Positions 8,244-10,257 of a stretch of 10,257 nt of DNA are shown one piece after another; position 1 is the stretch's first letter; each line of letters begins with the position of its first letter. The stretch comes from Chloroflexota bacterium (GTDB lineage Bacteria > Chloroflexota > Dehalococcoidia > SM23-28-2 > RBG-16-64-32). The stretch spans positions 1 to 10,257 of the forward strand of contig JADFTG010000021.1 of assembly GCA_022560365.1 (NCBI GenBank), written 5' to 3'. Below the pieces are notes generated by a model that was not told where the DNA came from, ran no database searches, and saw only the letters and a list, made by a program, of their open reading frames with translations. The translations under genes and the position numbers were made by a program.

Positions 8244-9028
8244 GCCGGGCTGACACCTCTCACCTATCAACTGGCACCAACCGCCAGGTGACGTTACAGG
8301 TGTTCCGCGGCGACGCCAACGGCGGCGAGTTCGTCGACTACACCGTCGAAATGGAAGAAGGGCAGGTCGTTCTCGATGTTGTGCTCACGGTGCAGGCGAC
8401 GCAGGCCGGCGATCTGGCGGTGCGCTGGAACTGCAAGGCCGGCAAGTGTGGCTCCTGCAGCGCCGAGGTCAACGGCACGCCCTGCCTAACGTGCATGACG
8501 CGCATGAACACGCTGGACATGAGCCAGCCGATCAGCGTGGCACCGATCAAGACGTTCCCACTGATCAAGGACCTGGTGACGGATGTCTCGTTCAACTACG
8601 AGGGGGCGAAGCAGATCCCGGCGTTCGCGCCGCGCGCGCCCGACGCCGACGACGGATCCTATCGCATGATGCAGCAGGACATCGAGCGCGGGCAGGAGTT
8701 CCGCAAGTGCATCGAGTGCTTCCTCTGCCAGGACGTCTGTCACGTCATCCGCGACCACCCGGAGAACAAGCCGAACTTCATGGGCCCGCGCCAGTTCGTG
8801 CGCCTGGCGGAGCTGGAGATGCATCCGCTGGACACGGCCGACCGGACGGAGTTCATCCGTAAGGCCGGCGGAATCGCCTATTGCAACATCACGAAGTGCT
8901 GCACCGAGGTCTGCCCGGAAAGCATCCACATCACGGACAACGCGATCATCCCGCTCAAGGAGCGCGTCGCGGACAAGTACTACGACCCGTTCCGCTGGAT
9001 CTTTGGCAAGCTGACCGGCCGCGATTAG
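8240..9028 (+). CDS. sdhB: Succinate dehydrogenase iron-sulfur subunit
   Basis: SdhB carries electrons from SdhA flavin to the membrane subunit through three iron-sulfur clusters. The protein is 262 aa. By alignment with E. coli SdhB, [2Fe-2S] ligands are C65, C70, C73 and C85. The [4Fe-4S] set is C157, C160, C163 and C225, and the [3Fe-4S] set is C167, C215 and C221. All ligand positions are filled. The start ATG at 8240 overlaps the cassette gene's stop and has AAAGGGGG 6 bp upstream. The open frame continues much further upstream, but only as a shadow of the four-helix-bundle gene. Residues 5-14 (DTSHLSTGTN) are encoded by the right heptamer array, so the first 16 or so residues are probably not ancestral. 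The conserved fold starts at VTLQVFRGD (17-25). An in-frame GTG at 8288 is an alternative start. Confidence 0.96.
   Translation: MSRADTSHLSTGTNRQVTLQVFRGDANGGEFVDYTVEMEEGQVVLDVVLTVQATQAGDLAVRWNCKAGKCGSCSAEVNGTPCLTCMTRMNTLDMSQPISVAPIKTFPLIKDLVTDVSFNYEGAKQIPAFAPRAPDADDGSYRMMQQDIERGQEFRKCIECFLCQDVCHVIRDHPENKPNFMGPRQFVRLAELEMHPLDTADRTEFIRKAGGIAYCNITKCCTEVCPESIHITDNAIIPLKERVADKYYDPFRWIFGKLTGRD
8254..8281 (+). repeat. Right heptamer array of the cassette (4 x CACCTNN, degenerate)
   Basis: Four phased 7-bp units start at 8254 (CACCTCT), 8261 (CACCTAT), 8268 (CAACTGG) and 8275 (CACCAAC). They are the reverse complement of the left array's unit. The second is identical to the complement of left units 1 and 4. 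Units 3 and 4 have diverged, as expected for sequence now translated as part of SdhB. Confidence 0.8.
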
Positions 9029-9069
9029 CCCTGACGTCCGCTCGCCCTGAGACCCTCGAACGCAGGGCC

Positions 9070-9078
9070 TGCTATCAT
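9070..9078 (+). promoter_or_regulatory. Extended -10 promoter of the amidohydrolase lipoprotein gene
   Basis: TGC-TATCAT is an extended -10 almost identical to the one before tlyA. Transcription would start about 9084-9086, ten or so bases before the ATG at 9095. The ATG at 9077 overlaps the -10 and would not be in the transcript, which supports 9095 as the start. No convincing -35 is seen at 16-18 bp. Confidence 0.55.
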
Positions 9079-9094
9079 GTGCGGGCCTGGTCCG

Positions 9095-10156
9095 ATGCGA
9101 ATACTCTACTGGCTCGTAGCTGCCGCTGTGGCCACCGTCATCGTCGCCTGCAGCGGTGACAGCGCGCCGACGTCCACGCCTGCGAAGACGCCGCGCTCCC
9201 TCACGCCAACGACGGTGGCAACGCCCAGCCCGACCCGTCCTCCACCGCTGGCGACGCCTGCGCCGCTTCCCGGCAGCCTCGCGATCGTAAACGCGCGAAT
9301 TCTCGACGGCACGGGTGCGCCAGCGATCGAGTCCGGATACGTGATCGTGCGGGACGGCTACATCGTCGAAGTGGGCGAGGGCGAGGGCGATCTGCCTCTG
9401 GACGCGCAGGTCATCGACGCTGACGGGCGGACGGTGATGCCGGGCCTGGGCGACGGTCACGTGCACACGACCCGGGCGTTCATAGTCAACACAGGGTATC
9501 TAGCGAGCTCTATCAACGAAAATGCGTACCTGCCGTTCCTCAGCGCCGGCCTCACCAACCTGCGCGACGTTGGTACAGCAACTGTCATACTAAAGGCGAT
9601 CAAGGGGCAGACTGACGTCCAGACGCGGCTGGGCAACGCGCCGCGTATCACCTGGGCGGGGCCGCTCATCACGGCGCCCGGCGGGTACCCGTTTACGGTC
9701 GAGCGGTATTCGGCGGGTGGCCAAGAGGTGACGTCGACCGATGAGGCGGTCGATCTCGTGGACGCTATGGCATCGAGCGGTGCCCGTGTGATCAAGCTTG
9801 CGCTTGAGCACGGCTATTACGGCGACGATGGCTGGGCGGTGCTCGACCTCGTGACGGTACGGGCGATCACCGAGGCGGCGCACGAGCGCGGCCTGCTGCC
9901 CCACCACCTGCTTGTCGATCCCCGTCACATGGATGCGCTGCGGCGTCTCCACTTCGAACGTCGCGCCTTCCAGCGGTTCGATCTCGACGAGGTGCGAGAA
10001 GCCGACGGTCAGCACCAGCGTGCTGCCGCGCAGCTTAAGAATCGCCGTGGGTGTCGGTGCCGGACCGCGTCGTCCCATCACTTACACTCCCAATCGTGTG
10101 CGCCGCGTCGAGTCGCCATGAATGCCCCGCAGCCCGGCTACCCCCCCCCTATGTAA
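9095..10156 (+). CDS. Amidohydrolase-family lipoprotein, 3' truncated by a chimeric junction
   Basis: The genuine part (residues 1-268, to base 9898) is the start of a secreted metal-dependent amidohydrolase. A lipoprotein signal peptide (MRILYWLVAAAVATVIVAC) has its lipobox ending at C19. A Thr/Pro-rich spacer (24-59) follows, then the beta-sandwich (LAIVNARILDGTGAP) and the metal motif GHVH (H122, H124) in MPGLGDGHVH. AGLTNLRDVGT (151-161) is family-typical, and K234 in VIKLALEHG is the candidate carboxylated lysine. The frame reaches AAHERGLL, just before the expected third metal-binding His, and then enters unrelated sequence. The tail to 10156 is antisense to an L6 fragment and a phage gene. 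The product would lack half the barrel and be inactive. Substrate is not predictable (prolidase- and imidazolonepropionase-like relatives exist). The start is ATG 9095 because an earlier ATG overlaps the promoter. Confidence 0.75.
   Translation: MRILYWLVAAAVATVIVACSGDSAPTSTPAKTPRSLTPTTVATPSPTRPPPLATPAPLPGSLAIVNARILDGTGAPAIESGYVIVRDGYIVEVGEGEGDLPLDAQVIDADGRTVMPGLGDGHVHTTRAFIVNTGYLASSINENAYLPFLSAGLTNLRDVGTATVILKAIKGQTDVQTRLGNAPRITWAGPLITAPGGYPFTVERYSAGGQEVTSTDEAVDLVDAMASSGARVIKLALEHGYYGDDGWAVLDLVTVRAITEAAHERGLLPHHLLVDPRHMDALRRLHFERRAFQRFDLDEVREADGQHQRAAAQLKNRRGCRCRTASSHHLHSQSCAPRRVAMNAPQPGYPPPM
9887..10029 (-). pseudogene. rplF: Ribosomal protein L6 internal fragment
   Basis: On the minus strand about 48 residues match the C-terminal domain of ribosomal protein L6: LVLTVGFSH, VEIEP, EGATFEVETP, RIHV and GIDKQVVGQQAA in the correct order and spacing. 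The fragment has neither the L6 N-domain nor the PYKGKGI end, which should follow about 10 residues later. It stops where the plus-strand amidohydrolase begins. On its other side it runs in frame into the first codons of a terminase gene. Two near-invariant prolines are leucine (SHPV to SHLV, PPEG to PLEG), each explicable by one C-to-T change. It is a displaced fragment, not a working gene. Confidence 0.75.
10024..10078 (-). pseudogene. Phage terminase small subunit (P27 family), N-terminal codons only
   Basis: The minus-strand ATG at 10078 opens with MGRRGPAPTPTAILKLRG, which resembles the conserved start of P27-type small terminase subunits, the DNA-recognition part of the phage packaging motor. 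A GGGAG Shine-Dalgarno (plus-strand CTCCC, 10087-10091) lies 8 bp upstream, so this is a real gene start. After about 18 residues the frame becomes ribosomal protein L6, so the rest of the terminase is missing. The match is short but distinctive; identification is from memory of the family. Confidence 0.6.
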
Positions 10157-10257
10157 AACCCTCGACAAAACGTGCGCGCCTGGCCACGCGGTCAAGGGCG
10201 CCGGAGCTGTAGAAATTTGACCGGCTTACCCCCCCGCGCGGTTGTCGTGACCAGGCG
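10079..10257. other. Region upstream of the terminase start, with short repeats
   Basis: No gene is recognised here. Two direct repeats of CCGGCT(T)A followed by a C-run occur at 10134-10149 (nine C) and 10221-10235 (seven C). An inverted pair, CGCCTGGCCACG at 10177-10188 and CGTGACCAGGCG at 10246-10257, matches at 11 of 12 positions and ends on the last base of the window. It may be a regulatory or packaging-related stretch of a phage, or a low-quality contig end. Confidence 0.4.

Larger units (their letters stand above)
7836..8281 (+). mobile_element. Putative 446-bp four-helix-bundle cassette with inverted heptamer ends
   Basis: One small gene is enclosed by inverted arrays of 7-bp repeats and separates sdhA from sdhB, which are normally adjacent. 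There is no transposase, integrase or reverse transcriptase, so any movement would need a helper in trans. The encoded protein belongs to the family found in intervening sequences inserted in 23S rRNA genes of some bacteria. The arrays resemble heptanucleotide repeats seen elsewhere in bacteria. No target-site duplication can be distinguished outside the repeats. That the unit is or was mobile is inference; the inverted repeats and the interrupted operon are directly seen. Confidence 0.6.

Noticed and set aside
7836..8281. Diversity-generating retroelement (the gene resembles Avd)
   Set aside because: No reverse transcriptase, template repeat or variable-repeat target gene is present; the protein fits the S23/IVP branch better.
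9028..9068. Possible terminator after sdhB: GCCCTG (9044-9049) pairs with CAGGGC (9063-9068)
   Set aside because: The stem is only 6 bp with a 13-base loop and no T-run follows; a second GCCCTG at 9028 competes. It may be an accidental hairpin beside the next promoter.
9590..10081. A 163-codon minus-strand frame as one novel gene
   Set aside because: Its parts are a terminase start, an L6 fragment and antisense amidohydrolase sequence in turn; it is open by composition and not a single gene.

Overview
The window is dense, GC-rich bacterial DNA with every intact gene on the + strand. It suggests an uncultured member of the Chloroflexota, perhaps near the Dehalococcoidia. This is inferred from the gene content, the five-helix SdhC with candidate iron-sulfur ligands, the Thr/Pro-rich lipoprotein linker and the extended -10 promoters close to start codons. 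A high-GC actinobacterial relative cannot be excluded from sequence alone.

Layout. (1) 3-2888: the protein quality-control operon tig (5' cut off) - clpP - clpX. (2) 2955-5139: tlyA (rRNA 2'-O-methyltransferase) - nadK - a Nudix ADP-ribose pyrophosphatase, joined by GTGA stop/start overlaps behind an extended -10 promoter that probably makes a leaderless mRNA. (3) 5156-9028: a succinate dehydrogenase operon sdhC-sdhA-sdhB with a good sigma-70-type promoter. SdhC resembles the mycobacterial Sdh1 (type F) anchor and carries Cys/His residues that could hold a membrane-embedded iron-sulfur cluster. (4) 9070-9898: a promoter and the first two thirds of an amidohydrolase-family lipoprotein. (5) 9887-10257: on the opposite strand, a short fragment of ribosomal protein L6 and then the first codons of a P27-type phage terminase small subunit with its upstream region. 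This end is a mosaic of unrelated pieces and may be an assembly or amplification chimera.

The most unusual structure lies inside the sdh operon. Between sdhA and sdhB sits a 446-bp cassette (7836-8281) encoding a four-helix-bundle protein of the 23S rRNA intervening-sequence family. It is bounded by two arrays of 7-bp repeats in inverted orientation. The left array supplies the sdhA stop codon. The cassette gene's 3' end supplies the sdhB Shine-Dalgarno and start codon, and the right array is translated as the SdhB N-terminus. It looks like a small, transposase-free mobile cassette that has become part of the operon.

The genes are otherwise housekeeping: co-translational folding and ClpXP proteolysis, ribosome modification, NADP synthesis and ADP-ribose clearance, and the TCA-cycle/respiratory complex II.
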